Positions 1-6,972 of a stretch of DNA of 20,562 nt are shown here, piece by piece (the stretch's first letter is position 1; the number at the start of each line of letters is the position of its first letter). Made by a program: the position numbers and the translations under genes. The notes beneath the pieces are model-generated. The model did no database searches and was not told the DNA's origin. It saw only the letters and a list, made by a program, of their open reading frames with translations. The stretch spans positions 1-20,562 of the forward strand of contig NZ_JBMSDZ010000035.1 in assembly GCF_049445995.1 (NCBI RefSeq), given 5' to 3'. This DNA comes from Dyella_A sp049445995. Its GTDB lineage: Bacteria > Pseudomonadota > Gammaproteobacteria > Xanthomonadales > Rhodanobacteraceae.

Positions 1-316
1 ACCAGCTTTGAAAGCGGAGGGCTTGCCGCAATGCCGCGCGAAATGCTGCTGCGGCGAGAGACGACAAGCCAGCGCGAAGCTGGGCGAAACACACGCAACG
101 AAGAAACAACACGAGCTACCGACTAACACTATGTGGATTGCAAAACGCAGCCTAATCCTGCGGCCTAACACCGGCGGAGCGGACCCACTCTCCCCAGCAC
201 CCCTTTCAGATCAGCAACCTACCACCTGCTTTGCAGCCTAATCCAGCCATCTAATCCTGCAGCGCGCCTCCATCCGGGCCGAGCGGGGCCAGGACAAGTC
301 GAGAACGCCAAGCCCT
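1..316. other. Gene-free left edge, lower GC, short CTAATCC repeats
   Basis: No recognisable gene. The stretch is visibly less GC-rich than its surroundings. It holds three copies of CTAATCC(T/A)GC at 152-161, 238-247 and 251-260; two share the longer core GCAGCCTAATCC (147-158 and 233-244). The first 123 bases are open in the frame starting at base 1 and end at TAA (124-126), so the tail of a gene starting left of the window cannot be excluded, but the peptide is not recognisable. A further 77-codon plus-strand ORF (8-241) has no ribosome binding site and unconvincing composition. This lies just downstream of rsuA, but I see no clear stem plus T-tract terminator for it. Confidence 0.4.
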
Positions 317-1015
317 TCAGCCAAAAATCGCCGCGATCTCCCCTTCCCCCAGCATCCGCCACTCCCCCGCCGGCAAATCCCCCAGCGCCAACCCACCTAC
401 CGACACCCGGTGCAGCGCCTCCACGTGGTTGCCCACGGCGGCGAACATGCGGCGGACCTGGTGGTAGCGGCCTTCGTGCAGGGTGAGGCGGGCCTTGCGG
501 GGTTCGAGCACATCCAGCTCGGCGGGGAGCAGCGGGGTGGTTTCGGATTCCAGCAGCAGGGTGCCGCTGGCGAAGGTGGCCGCTTCGTCGCCGCGCAGGT
601 CGTTGGCGAGGGTGGCCTCGTAGACCTTGGGCACATTGGACTTGGGCGAGATGATCCGGTGCAGCAGGGCGCCGTCGTCGGTGAACAGCAGCAGGCCGCT
701 GGTGTCGCGGTCGAGGCGGCCGACAGTGGAGAGCGCCGGATCGCGCACGCGGTAGCGCGGCGGCAGCAGGTCGTAGACCACGCGGCCGCCGTCCTTGCGC
801 GAGCAGGTGACGCCGAGCGGCTTGTGCATCATCAGCACCATGCCGGGCGGCGGATCGAGCGGCTCGCCGTCGAGGCGGATCTGCGCGTGCTCCACCTTGT
901 CGTCGGCGTACAGCACCTCGCCGTCGGCGTCGGTGATGCGGCCCTCGCGGAACATCCACTGCACGTCCTTGCGGCTGCCGTAGCCCAGGTTGGCGATCAG
1001 CTTGACCAGTTTCAT
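317..1015 (-). CDS. rsuA: 16S rRNA pseudouridine(516) synthase RsuA
   Basis: Converts U516 of 16S rRNA to pseudouridine on the small-subunit precursor in the cytoplasm. The 232-aa product matches the length of E. coli RsuA (231 aa). An N-terminal S4-type RNA-binding segment (about residues 1-55, MKLVKLIANLGYGSR...) precedes the catalytic domain. The motif GRLDRDTSGLLL places the catalytic aspartate at D102, the same number as in E. coli RsuA, and KPLGVTCS and GRYHQVRRMFAAVGNHV are the other family signatures. The ATG overlaps the stop of the upstream rsmC by four bases (ATGA), so translation is probably coupled and the two form an operon of 16S rRNA modification enzymes. RsuA is favoured over RluE/RluF/RluB by length and the S4 start. 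Confidence 0.9.
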   Translation of the reverse strand: MKLVKLIANLGYGSRKDVQWMFREGRITDADGEVLYADDKVEHAQIRLDGEPLDPPPGMVLMMHKPLGVTCSRKDGGRVVYDLLPPRYRVRDPALSTVGRLDRDTSGLLLFTDDGALLHRIISPKSNVPKVYEATLANDLRGDEAATFASGTLLLESETTPLLPAELDVLEPRKARLTLHEGRYHQVRRMFAAVGNHVEALHRVSVGGLALGDLPAGEWRMLGEGEIAAIFG

Positions 1016-2076
1016 GCGCGCACTCCGCGGGCGGTGATGAGCTTGAAGCCGCCTTCGTCGACCACCGCGCGCACCTCGCCGAACAGCGCGCCGAGCGTGG
1101 CCTCGTAAGGCAGGTGGCGGTTGGCGACCAGCCACAGCTGGCCGTGCGGCGTGAGCGCCCTGGCTGCGGCGGCGATGAAGGCGCGACCGAGTTCCGGCTG
1201 GTCGGCGCGGCCCAGGTGGAATGGCGGGTTGCTGACGATGGCGTCGTAGCGGCCCGGCAGGCCGGCGGTGACGTCGTGCCAGTGCAGCGCCACGGCGACG
1301 CTGCGCCCTGCCTTGGCCTGCGCTTCGGCCAGATTGCGCTGCGCGGGTTCCAGCGCGCGCTGCTCGGCCTCGAAACCATCCAGCGCGGTGACGCCGGGGC
1401 AGCGCGCGATCACCGCACTGGCGAGGTAGCCGTAGCCGACGCCGAGGTCGGCGACGTGGCCGGCGAGGTCGTGGGGCAAATGCGCGGCGAGCAGCGCGGA
1501 GGCGGCGTCGATGCGATCCCAGGCGAACAGGCCGGGGCGACTCCAGTAGCCGGCGGCGTTGCGCTGCGGCGCGTCCAGCGCGAGCCACTCGGCCTGCAGG
1601 GTGGCGTTGTGCGAGCCATCGAGTGGCGCGGTCCAGAACACGCGGCATTTGTGTTTGGAGAGCTGGCCGCCCTGCTTGGCCAAGGCCGCGAGATCGGCCT
1701 GCGCGGATTTGGCACCCTCGGCATTCGGCGCGCAGGCCAGCACTGCGCCGCCGGGGGCGGCGAGCTGTACGGCGCGGGCGAACAGCGCGCGCGCTTCGTC
1801 GCGCTGGCGCGGCGGCAACGCGAACACGAGGTCGAAGCGCTCGCCTTCCACATGCGCATCGACACGGAACCGGCTGCGCTCCAGCGCGTCGGCGAACGGC
1901 TTGAAGCTCTGCTCGCCGCGCCAGCCGGGGCGCGCCATCTCGCGCAGGCGAAAGCCGTCGCGGGCGCGCAGGAACAGCACGCGGGCATCGGCCGGCAGGC
2001 GCAGCGCGCCCGCTTCCAGCGGCAGGAACAGCGCATCGAGCACGTCGTCGACGGGGGCGGCGGCTACAGGGGACAT
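1012..2076 (-). CDS. rsmC: RsmC-type 16S rRNA (guanine-N2) methyltransferase
   Basis: Probably methylates G1207 of 16S rRNA using S-adenosylmethionine. The 354-aa protein has the two-domain RsmC layout: a degenerate N-terminal methyltransferase domain (about 1-165) and a catalytic C-terminal domain. Visible motifs are PGLFAWDRID (181-190; RsmC/RlmG proteins have PG-FS-D-LD here), the SAM-binding DLGVGYGYL (210-218) and the catalytic SNPPFH (282-287). The length is close to E. coli RsmC (343 aa). The ATG at 2076 gives the best N-terminus although no strong ribosome binding site is seen; the frame stays open further upstream but that extension is low complexity. The stop overlaps the rsuA start (ATGA). 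RlmG is the main alternative; pairing with rsuA supports an rRNA target. Confidence 0.8.
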   Translation of the reverse strand: MSPVAAAPVDDVLDALFLPLEAGALRLPADARVLFLRARDGFRLREMARPGWRGEQSFKPFADALERSRFRVDAHVEGERFDLVFALPPRQRDEARALFARAVQLAAPGGAVLACAPNAEGAKSAQADLAALAKQGGQLSKHKCRVFWTAPLDGSHNATLQAEWLALDAPQRNAAGYWSRPGLFAWDRIDAASALLAAHLPHDLAGHVADLGVGYGYLASAVIARCPGVTALDGFEAEQRALEPAQRNLAEAQAKAGRSVAVALHWHDVTAGLPGRYDAIVSNPPFHLGRADQPELGRAFIAAAARALTPHGQLWLVANRHLPYEATLGALFGEVRAVVDEGGFKLITARGVRA

Positions 2077-2149
2077 CGGGCACGGCTTCGGGCAACGGGC
2101 GGGCCGTGATTGTACGCGGGGGTGGTGTGGGGGTAAGCCGGCCGAGGGG

Positions 2150-2174
2150 CGGTCGCGCACAGGGTGCGCTCCTA
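2150..2174. repeat. REP-like dispersed repeat, single copy
   Basis: The unit CGGTCGCGCACAGGGTGCGC followed by TCCTA contains the near-palindrome GCGCAC-AG-GGTGCGC. The same unit recurs at 9305-9330, and related inverse-orientation copies lie at 9255-9290 and 9343-9383. It sits between the convergently read 3' end of yajD and the rsmC start. Repeats of this TAGGAGC...GCGCGA type are common between genes in Xanthomonadales and Pseudomonas. Confidence 0.7.
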
Positions 2175-2188
2175 TGGGGAGCGTGTGC

Positions 2189-2554
2189 CTACTTCTTGCG
2201 CTCCAGCATCGCCTTGAGGTCGGCGAAGGGGTTGCCGGTGGCGGGACCCTGGGTGTCGCCGGTGTCGAGGGTGCCGGTGTCGTAGTCGAGGTAACGCTGG
2301 TGCTCGTTGTCGTGGCAGTACACGCACAGCAGCTCCCAGTTGCTGCCGTCGGCGGGGTTGTCATCGTGGTTGTGGTTGCGGTGGTGCACGGTGAGCTGCT
2401 GTACGTTGCTGCGGTCGAACTCACGGGCGCAGCGGCCGCAGATCCACGGGTAGATCTTCAGCGCGCGGTCGCGGTAGCCGTGGCCGCGCTGTTCGGCGGC
2501 GCGGCGGGCGTCGGCGACGACGCGGTCGAGTTTGGTGGTGTTGATGGGGGACAT
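2189..2554 (-). CDS. yajD: YajD-family HNH nuclease-like protein
   Basis: A 121-aa protein with an HNH fold: CGRC zinc pair at C39/C42, a TVHHRNHNHDDNP segment with H57-H58, then a second zinc pair CVYC (C77/C80) followed by HDNEH (81-85). This is the arrangement of E. coli YajD (115 aa), a small HNH protein of unknown physiological substrate; nuclease activity is inferred from the family only. Residues 1-35 are basic and helical in character, and the tail (GNPFADLKAMLERKK) is typical of the family. It lies 112 bp upstream of rsmC on the same strand with a REP-like repeat between, so co-transcription is uncertain. No restriction or toxin-antitoxin partner is adjacent, which argues for a housekeeping role. 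Confidence 0.85.
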   Translation of the reverse strand: MSPINTTKLDRVVADARRAAEQRGHGYRDRALKIYPWICGRCAREFDRSNVQQLTVHHRNHNHDDNPADGSNWELLCVYCHDNEHQRYLDYDTGTLDTGDTQGPATGNPFADLKAMLERKK

Positions 2555-2597
2555 GGCGGCGGGGTTCGACTTGTCGTTCGACGGGCTGGAGGGAAGA

Positions 2598-2632
2598 CGC
2601 TGGACCCCAGCCTGCGCTGGGGTGACGGATCA
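2598..2632. repeat. Dispersed palindromic repeat (CCCCAGCctgcGCTGGGG)
   Basis: A perfect 7-bp stem with a 4-base loop (2605-2611 / 2616-2622), flanked by CGCTGGA and TGACGGA. Read in frame this is the 'WTPACAGVT' pseudo-peptide often seen in spurious ORFs of Xanthomonadales and other proteobacteria, the mark of a repetitive intergenic palindrome. It lies between the OPT transporter stop and yajD, both on the minus strand, where it could act as a weak terminator or RNA-stabilising hairpin; no T-tract follows on either strand. Confidence 0.65.
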
Positions 2633-2680
2633 GGAGGGTATCGGCGGGCGTCAGCGCGCGCCGCCGATGCATCCGGCAGG

Positions 2681-4696
2681 TTACGCCCCGGCCCGGCCCA
2701 TCCGGCCGACCCAGCGGTACAGCACGAACACCACGATGGCAAAGGCGCCGCCGCCGAACCACACGGCGATGTGGCCGAAGCTGGGGCTGACCAGGGCGAG
2801 CGGGCCGTCCTTGTTGAGACCGAGCTTGTCGGCGAAGGCGACGATCGCGGCGATCACCACGCCGATGATGCTCTCGCCCACGATCAGGCCCGAGGCCAGC
2901 AGCACGCCGAGCTGCTTCACCGGTTCGGCGCGCGGGCCGCGGTCGGCCTGGCGGTCGTAGACCCAGCCGACGATGGAGCCGACCACCACCATCAGCGTGC
3001 TCACCGTGGGCAGGTAGATCCCCAAGCCCACGGCCAGCGGCGGCAGGCGGAAGCGGCTGACGCGGGCCAGCACTTCGTCGATCACGATGATGGCTGCGCC
3101 GATCTTCACGCCCGTCCAGATCAGGCTCCAGTCGATGTTGCCCTGGATCACGCCCTGCGCCAGCGCCGAGATCAGCCCGGCCTGCGGTGCCGGCAGCGCG
3201 GTGGCGGGGTTCACGCCCGGCGCGCCGAGGAAGCCGTAGGCCTGGTTCACCAGGTCCAGCACCGGCGGGATCACCGCCGCGCCGGCGATCACGCCGACAA
3301 TCAGCGCCGCCTGCTGCTTCCACGGCGTGGCGTCGACCAGCTGGCCGGTCTTGAGATCCTGCAGGTTGTTGTTGGCGATGGCCGCCACGGTGAACACCAC
3401 CGCGGTGACGAACAGCGAGAACGCCACCAGCGCCTTGCCGGTATCCGGCGCCAGGTGCGGCTGCACGAACGCCGTCAGCAGCAGCGAGGAGCAGATCACC
3501 ACCAGGATGCCCACGCCCGACAGCGGGCTGTTGGACGAGCCGATCAGGCCGGCCATGTAGCCGCACACGGTGGAGACGAAGAAGCCCATCAGCACCACGA
3601 ACGCCACGCCGCCCACCGCCAGCATGCCGATCGAGCTGCCCAGGCCGCTGACATTGGCGAAGTGGCCGAGCAGCCAGGCGATGGGCACGAAGCAGGCCAG
3701 CGTGACCAGGCCGACGAGGCCGATCGGCATGTCGCGCTCGGTGCGCGGCAGGGTGTCGGCCTGGCCGGCCTTGCGCACGCGGTTGGCGGCCATGGCGCCG
3801 GCCAGGCCGCTGACGACCGGCTTGACCAGCTTGGCCAGGGTCCAGATCGCCGACACCGCGATGGCGCCCGCACCGACGTAGCGCACCTTATGGCTCCAGG
3901 TGGCCTGGGCGAGCTCGGCGATGGCGCCGGTGCCGCCGGCCAGCGCGGCGTAATGCGGCACGCCCCAGCCCCAACCAATCAGCGCGCCGACCAGCATGGC
4001 GATGCCCACCGAGATGCCGACCAGGTGACCGATCGCGAACAGCGCGAACGACAGCCCCAGATCGAAGCCGGTGACGCCGCCGCGGTCGTTGACCTTGAAG
4101 TACTTCACCACGTCGGAGGCGAAGATCTGCGTCGCCACCACCACCGCGAACACGGCCGAGACGATCGCGCCCCACAGCACGGCAAGCAGGCCGGCGCGGC
4201 TGTCCTCGGTGGCGCTGTCGGTGCTGTCGGTGCTGTCGTCGCCGGCGCCCACCTTGAGCACCTCGGCGCAGGCCACGCCTTCCGGGTACGGCAGGTCCGA
4301 GCCGGTGACCAGCGCGCGGCGCAGCGGGATCGAATACATCACGCCGAGCACGCCGCCCAGCGCGCAGATGGCGAACGACAGCCAGAACGGGAAGCCGGTC
4401 CACCAGCCGATGATGATCATGCCGGGCAGCACGAAGATGATCGACGACAGCGTGCCGGCCGCCGAGGCGATCGTCTGCACGATGTTGTTTTCCTGGATCG
4501 TCGAGTTCTTGAAGCCGCGCAGCAGCGCCATCGAGATCACGGCGGCGGGGATCGAGGTGGAGAACGTGAGGCCGGCCTTGAGGCCGAAGAACACGTTGGC
4601 GGCGGTGAACACCACCGTGATCACCACGCCGATGATCAGGCCGCGGACGGTCAGTTCGGTGCGCGGCTCAAGGCCCGACGCTTTGGGTTGGCTCAC
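2681..4696 (-). CDS. OPT-family (oligopeptide/metal-chelate) transporter
   Basis: Inner-membrane transporter of 671 aa with about 14-16 hydrophobic segments. Signature stretches are GLKAGLTFSTSIPAAVIS near the N-terminus, NIVQTIASAAGTLSS, SDLPYPEGVACAEVL, SSNSPLSGVGILVV and NNNLQDLKTGQLVDATPWKQ. These are conserved in the bacterial OPT/YSL branch, whose members import small peptides or metal chelates, probably with protons; the substrate here cannot be read from sequence. I choose GTG at 4696 because GGGGAGA lies about 8 bases upstream; an in-frame TTG at 4720 has no such site. A 9-bp tandem repeat (about 4214-4240) encodes an acidic STDSTDS loop in a cytoplasmic or periplasmic connection. 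Downstream is a palindromic repeat; no partner gene is adjacent, as expected for a single-component carrier. Confidence 0.88.
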   Translation of the reverse strand: MSQPKASGLEPRTELTVRGLIIGVVITVVFTAANVFFGLKAGLTFSTSIPAAVISMALLRGFKNSTIQENNIVQTIASAAGTLSSIIFVLPGMIIIGWWTGFPFWLSFAICALGGVLGVMYSIPLRRALVTGSDLPYPEGVACAEVLKVGAGDDSTDSTDSATEDSRAGLLAVLWGAIVSAVFAVVVATQIFASDVVKYFKVNDRGGVTGFDLGLSFALFAIGHLVGISVGIAMLVGALIGWGWGVPHYAALAGGTGAIAELAQATWSHKVRYVGAGAIAVSAIWTLAKLVKPVVSGLAGAMAANRVRKAGQADTLPRTERDMPIGLVGLVTLACFVPIAWLLGHFANVSGLGSSIGMLAVGGVAFVVLMGFFVSTVCGYMAGLIGSSNSPLSGVGILVVICSSLLLTAFVQPHLAPDTGKALVAFSLFVTAVVFTVAAIANNNLQDLKTGQLVDATPWKQQAALIVGVIAGAAVIPPVLDLVNQAYGFLGAPGVNPATALPAPQAGLISALAQGVIQGNIDWSLIWTGVKIGAAIIVIDEVLARVSRFRLPPLAVGLGIYLPTVSTLMVVVGSIVGWVYDRQADRGPRAEPVKQLGVLLASGLIVGESIIGVVIAAIVAFADKLGLNKDGPLALVSPSFGHIAVWFGGGAFAIVVFVLYRWVGRMGRAGA

Positions 4697-4783
4697 GTAT
4701 GGTTCTCCCCGGATGGACAAGGCCCGAAAGATAGCCGGTAACGGGCGGGCTTGGCAGCGCGCGCTGCCGCATGGCCGGCCGCG

Positions 4784-4891
4784 TCAACCGCGCGGCGGGA
4801 ACGCCCGGCGCAGGAAATCCGGCAGCACGGCCGCCCAGGCCTTCCGCCCGTGATGCGCGCCCGGCACCACGTCCAGCGCCAGCTGGCCGCG
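4784..4891 (-). pseudogene. Possible 3' remnant of an alpha/beta hydrolase gene
   Basis: In the 345-bp gap between the OPT transporter and the pseudouridine synthase, one minus-strand frame ends ...LALDVVPGAHHGRKAW... followed by AAVLPDFLRRAFPPRG and TGA (4786-4784). The order 'VVPGAHHG...W...LPDFLRR' looks like the region around the catalytic histidine and the last helix of esterase-type alpha/beta hydrolases. Upstream of about residue 35 the frame becomes low-complexity Pro/Arg with no hydrolase features, so at most a tail is left. The assignment is by eye and weak. The rest of 4697-5041 shows no gene. Confidence 0.25.
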
Positions 4892-5041
4892 GCAAGGTCT
4901 GCGGGGCGAAGGGGGCTGGGGAATGGAAAGGTGTCGGTGGTTGTGGCGATGGGGGCGGCATCGGCCGCGCCGGATGCTTCACCGGCATGCGTGTGCGGTG
5001 AAGTGAGTAGCAGGCAGAGATCCCTCACCAGGCTGACCCCC

Positions 5042-5908
5042 TCACAGCGACAATCCACTACAGAACCGCCTCCCCTTCCCGCTCACCGGATCATCGAACA
5101 CCAGCTCCCGCGCCAGTAACTGGAGCGGCCGCGCGGGATCATCCGGTGCCTCCGGCTGCAGCTGCGGATACAGCGGATCGTTGGCGATCGGTGCGCCCAG
5201 CCCGGCCATCTGCACGCGCAGCTGGTGCTTGCGCCCGGTCAGCGGCTCCAGCCGATAACGCCACAGCGCCTCGCCGCACTCGATCACGGCGATGCGCGTC
5301 TCGCTGTTCGGTTCGCCCGGCACTTCGCGCATGCGGAAGAACGGCTCGCCGCGCTCGATGCGCGAACGATGCACCAGCGGCAAGGTGAGATCCGGCAGCG
5401 GCGGCGCCAGCGCCTCGTACACCTTGCCGACGCGCCGCTCGCGGAACAGCGATTGATACGCGTCGCGGGTGTCCGGGCGGATCGAGAACATCACCAGTCC
5501 GCGGGTGAGGCGGTCGATGCGGTGCAGCGGCACCAGCTCCGCGTGGCCGGTGGCGGCCACCAGGCGTGCCAGCAGGGTCCGGGTGACGTAGCTGCCGGCC
5601 GGCGTCACCGGCAGGAACGGCGGCTTGTCGGCCACCAGCAGGTGCGCGTCGGCATGCACGATGCGCACCTCGCCGGAAATCGCCGGCTCGTCGACCACCT
5701 CGCGGAAGTAGCGCACCGGCATGCCGAGGCGGTACGGCGTGTGCGCGGTGATCGGCGCGCCGTCGGCATCGAGCACGCGGCCGCGGGCGATGCGGTCCAG
5801 CCACTGTTCGCGCGCAATGGTGGCGAAGTGCTCGCACAGGCAGTCCAGCACGGTGGGCCAGTCGCCGGGCGGCAGGTGCAGGGTGCTGGCGGGGATGGTG
5901 GTGGTCAT
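5042..5908 (-). CDS. RluA-family RNA pseudouridine synthase
   Basis: A 288-aa pseudouridine synthase acting on rRNA or tRNA. The catalytic motif HRIDRLTRGLVMF is at 129-141 with aspartate D132 (usual consensus HRLDxxTSG). Other family marks are the preceding LLVADKPPFLPVTPAG, RVGKVYEAL, and the C-terminal LTGRKHQLRVQMAGLGAPIANDPLY. The first ~70 residues form a degenerate S4-like RNA-binding region (LDRIARGRVLDADGAPITAHTPYRLG). It belongs to the branch with arginine in place of serine after the catalytic loop (TRG), whose target I cannot name; RluA, RluC and TruC are alternatives. It is divergent from yaeQ across a 95-bp gap that must hold both promoters. Confidence 0.85.
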   Translation of the reverse strand: MTTTIPASTLHLPPGDWPTVLDCLCEHFATIAREQWLDRIARGRVLDADGAPITAHTPYRLGMPVRYFREVVDEPAISGEVRIVHADAHLLVADKPPFLPVTPAGSYVTRTLLARLVAATGHAELVPLHRIDRLTRGLVMFSIRPDTRDAYQSLFRERRVGKVYEALAPPLPDLTLPLVHRSRIERGEPFFRMREVPGEPNSETRIAVIECGEALWRYRLEPLTGRKHQLRVQMAGLGAPIANDPLYPQLQPEAPDDPARPLQLLARELVFDDPVSGKGRRFCSGLSL

Positions 5909-6003
5909 GGCGAGCGCGCAGCGTAACGCGATGGCCGCGCGCGATCCCGCCGAGCGTGCAACACCCCACTACACTGCGCGGCTGACATCACGGAACACAC
6001 CGC

Positions 6004-6549
6004 ATGGCCATCAATGCCACCATCTACAAGGTCGAGCTGCAGGTCAGCGACATGGACCGGCACTACTACGCCACCCACGCGCTCACCCTCGCCCGCCACC
6101 CGTCGGAAACCGGGGAGCGCCTGATGGTGCGCCTGCTCGCCTTTGCGCTGTACGCCGACGACCGGCTGGAGTTCGGCAAGGGCCTGAGCAACGAGGAAGA
6201 GCCGGACCTGTGGCGCAAGAGCTACACCGACGAGATCGAGCTGACCATCGAGCTGGGCCAGCCGGACGAGGCGCGCATCCGCAAGGCCTGCGCCAGGTCG
6301 CAGCAGGTGGTGGTGGTCAGCTACGGCGGCCGTGCGGCCGAGGTGTGGTGGGACAAGATCGCCAGCAGCCTCACCCGCTTGCGCAACCTCACCGTGCTCG
6401 ACATTGCCGAGACCACCGTGCAGCAGCTGGCGGGCCTGCTCGAACGCGGCATGCGCCTGCAGGCGCTGATCCAGGACGGCGAGCTGCAGCTGATGGACGG
6501 CAGCCACAGCGTCAGCGTCAGCCCGGCACGGCGCATGGCTCCGCGCTGA
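6004..6549 (+). CDS. yaeQ: YaeQ family protein
   Basis: A 181-aa protein, exactly the length of E. coli YaeQ. Diagnostic stretches are the N-terminal ATIYKVELQVSDMDRHYY, the HPSETGERLMVRLLAFAL segment, LWRKSYTDEIELTIELGQPDE, and VWWDKIASSLTRLRNLTV. YaeQ has a compact fold related to PD-(D/E)XK nucleases; its cellular role is not settled, and early reports tied it to suppression of rfaH phenotypes and haemolysin expression. The start at 6004 fits the family N-terminus; only a weak GGA lies upstream. It is monocistronic as far as can be seen, divergent from the pseudouridine synthase gene. Confidence 0.92.
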   Translation: MAINATIYKVELQVSDMDRHYYATHALTLARHPSETGERLMVRLLAFALYADDRLEFGKGLSNEEEPDLWRKSYTDEIELTIELGQPDEARIRKACARSQQVVVVSYGGRAAEVWWDKIASSLTRLRNLTVLDIAETTVQQLAGLLERGMRLQALIQDGELQLMDGSHSVSVSPARRMAPR

Positions 6550-6623
6550 GCGTGTTCTGCACAACTCCAGGCGGCACCGCACCAGGGCGTCGCCCCTCAA
6601 GCAATCGCCCGCGCCGACGATAA

Positions 6624-6638
6624 CGTCCGCAGCGGACG
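6624..6638. promoter_or_regulatory. Perfect 7-1-7 dyad CGTCCGC-A-GCGGACG
   Basis: A 15-base perfect inverted repeat in the otherwise empty region between yaeQ and the ester hydrolase gene. A one-base spacer is too tight for a good RNA hairpin and suits a dimeric DNA-binding protein better, but in GC-rich DNA such dyads can arise by chance. Confidence 0.25.
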
Positions 6639-6775
6639 CGGATGGCCGCGTGACGGCACCTGCAACGCCGGTGTAACGTGCCCGCACCCCGGGATCGGCC
6701 ACGGCGGATCAGGATTTTCCGGCATCCGGACCGGCACGAAGCGATCAGGGCGAGGCGGCGCGCAACCTGCTCGGC

Positions 6776-6901
6776 ATGACCTACGACGCACTGCTGGGCG
6801 CGTTCTACACCGACGAGCGCTTCGAGTTCCTGCGCGAGGACGGCTCGCCGATGCCGCTGGCAGCGTTCGAAGCACGGCTGCGCCAGACACCGGCGTCCTG
6901 A
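6776..6901 (+). CDS. Small ORF (41 aa), possible gene remnant
   Basis: Encodes a peptide with natural-looking composition, beginning MTYDALLGAFYTDERF and continuing EFLREDGSPMPLAAFEARLRQ. The same frame remains open upstream to 6677 (stop TAA at 6674-6676) and gives SDQGEAARNLLG directly before the ATG, which also looks coding, but no good start or ribosome binding site precedes it. I read this either as the last part of a decayed gene whose 5' end is lost or as a true small protein with a poor start. I do not recognise a family. It is the only sign of coding in the 423-bp gap 6550-6972. Confidence 0.3.
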   Translation: MTYDALLGAFYTDERFEFLREDGSPMPLAAFEARLRQTPAS

Positions 6902-6972
6902 CCATCGGCTAATGGCTGATGCGCGGCGCACCCTGCTAACGTGAGTCTTTCACCCCAGGGGACTCCACCACG

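Noticed and set aside
1..260. A tmRNA or tRNA at the left edge (first bases ACCA, purine-rich AACGAAGAAACAAC stretch)
   Set aside because: No tag sequence ending in ALAA, no T-loop GGTTCGAATCC and no acceptor pairing could be found.
2189..2554. HNH protein as part of a restriction or defence system
   Set aside because: It matches the stand-alone YajD family and has no methyltransferase, helicase or toxin partner nearby.
1559..4741. A 1060-codon plus-strand open frame antisense to rsmC, yajD and the OPT transporter
   Set aside because: The product is His/Arg/Gln/Ala-rich low complexity, typical of the antisense frame of GC-rich genes; the opposite strand encodes clear families.
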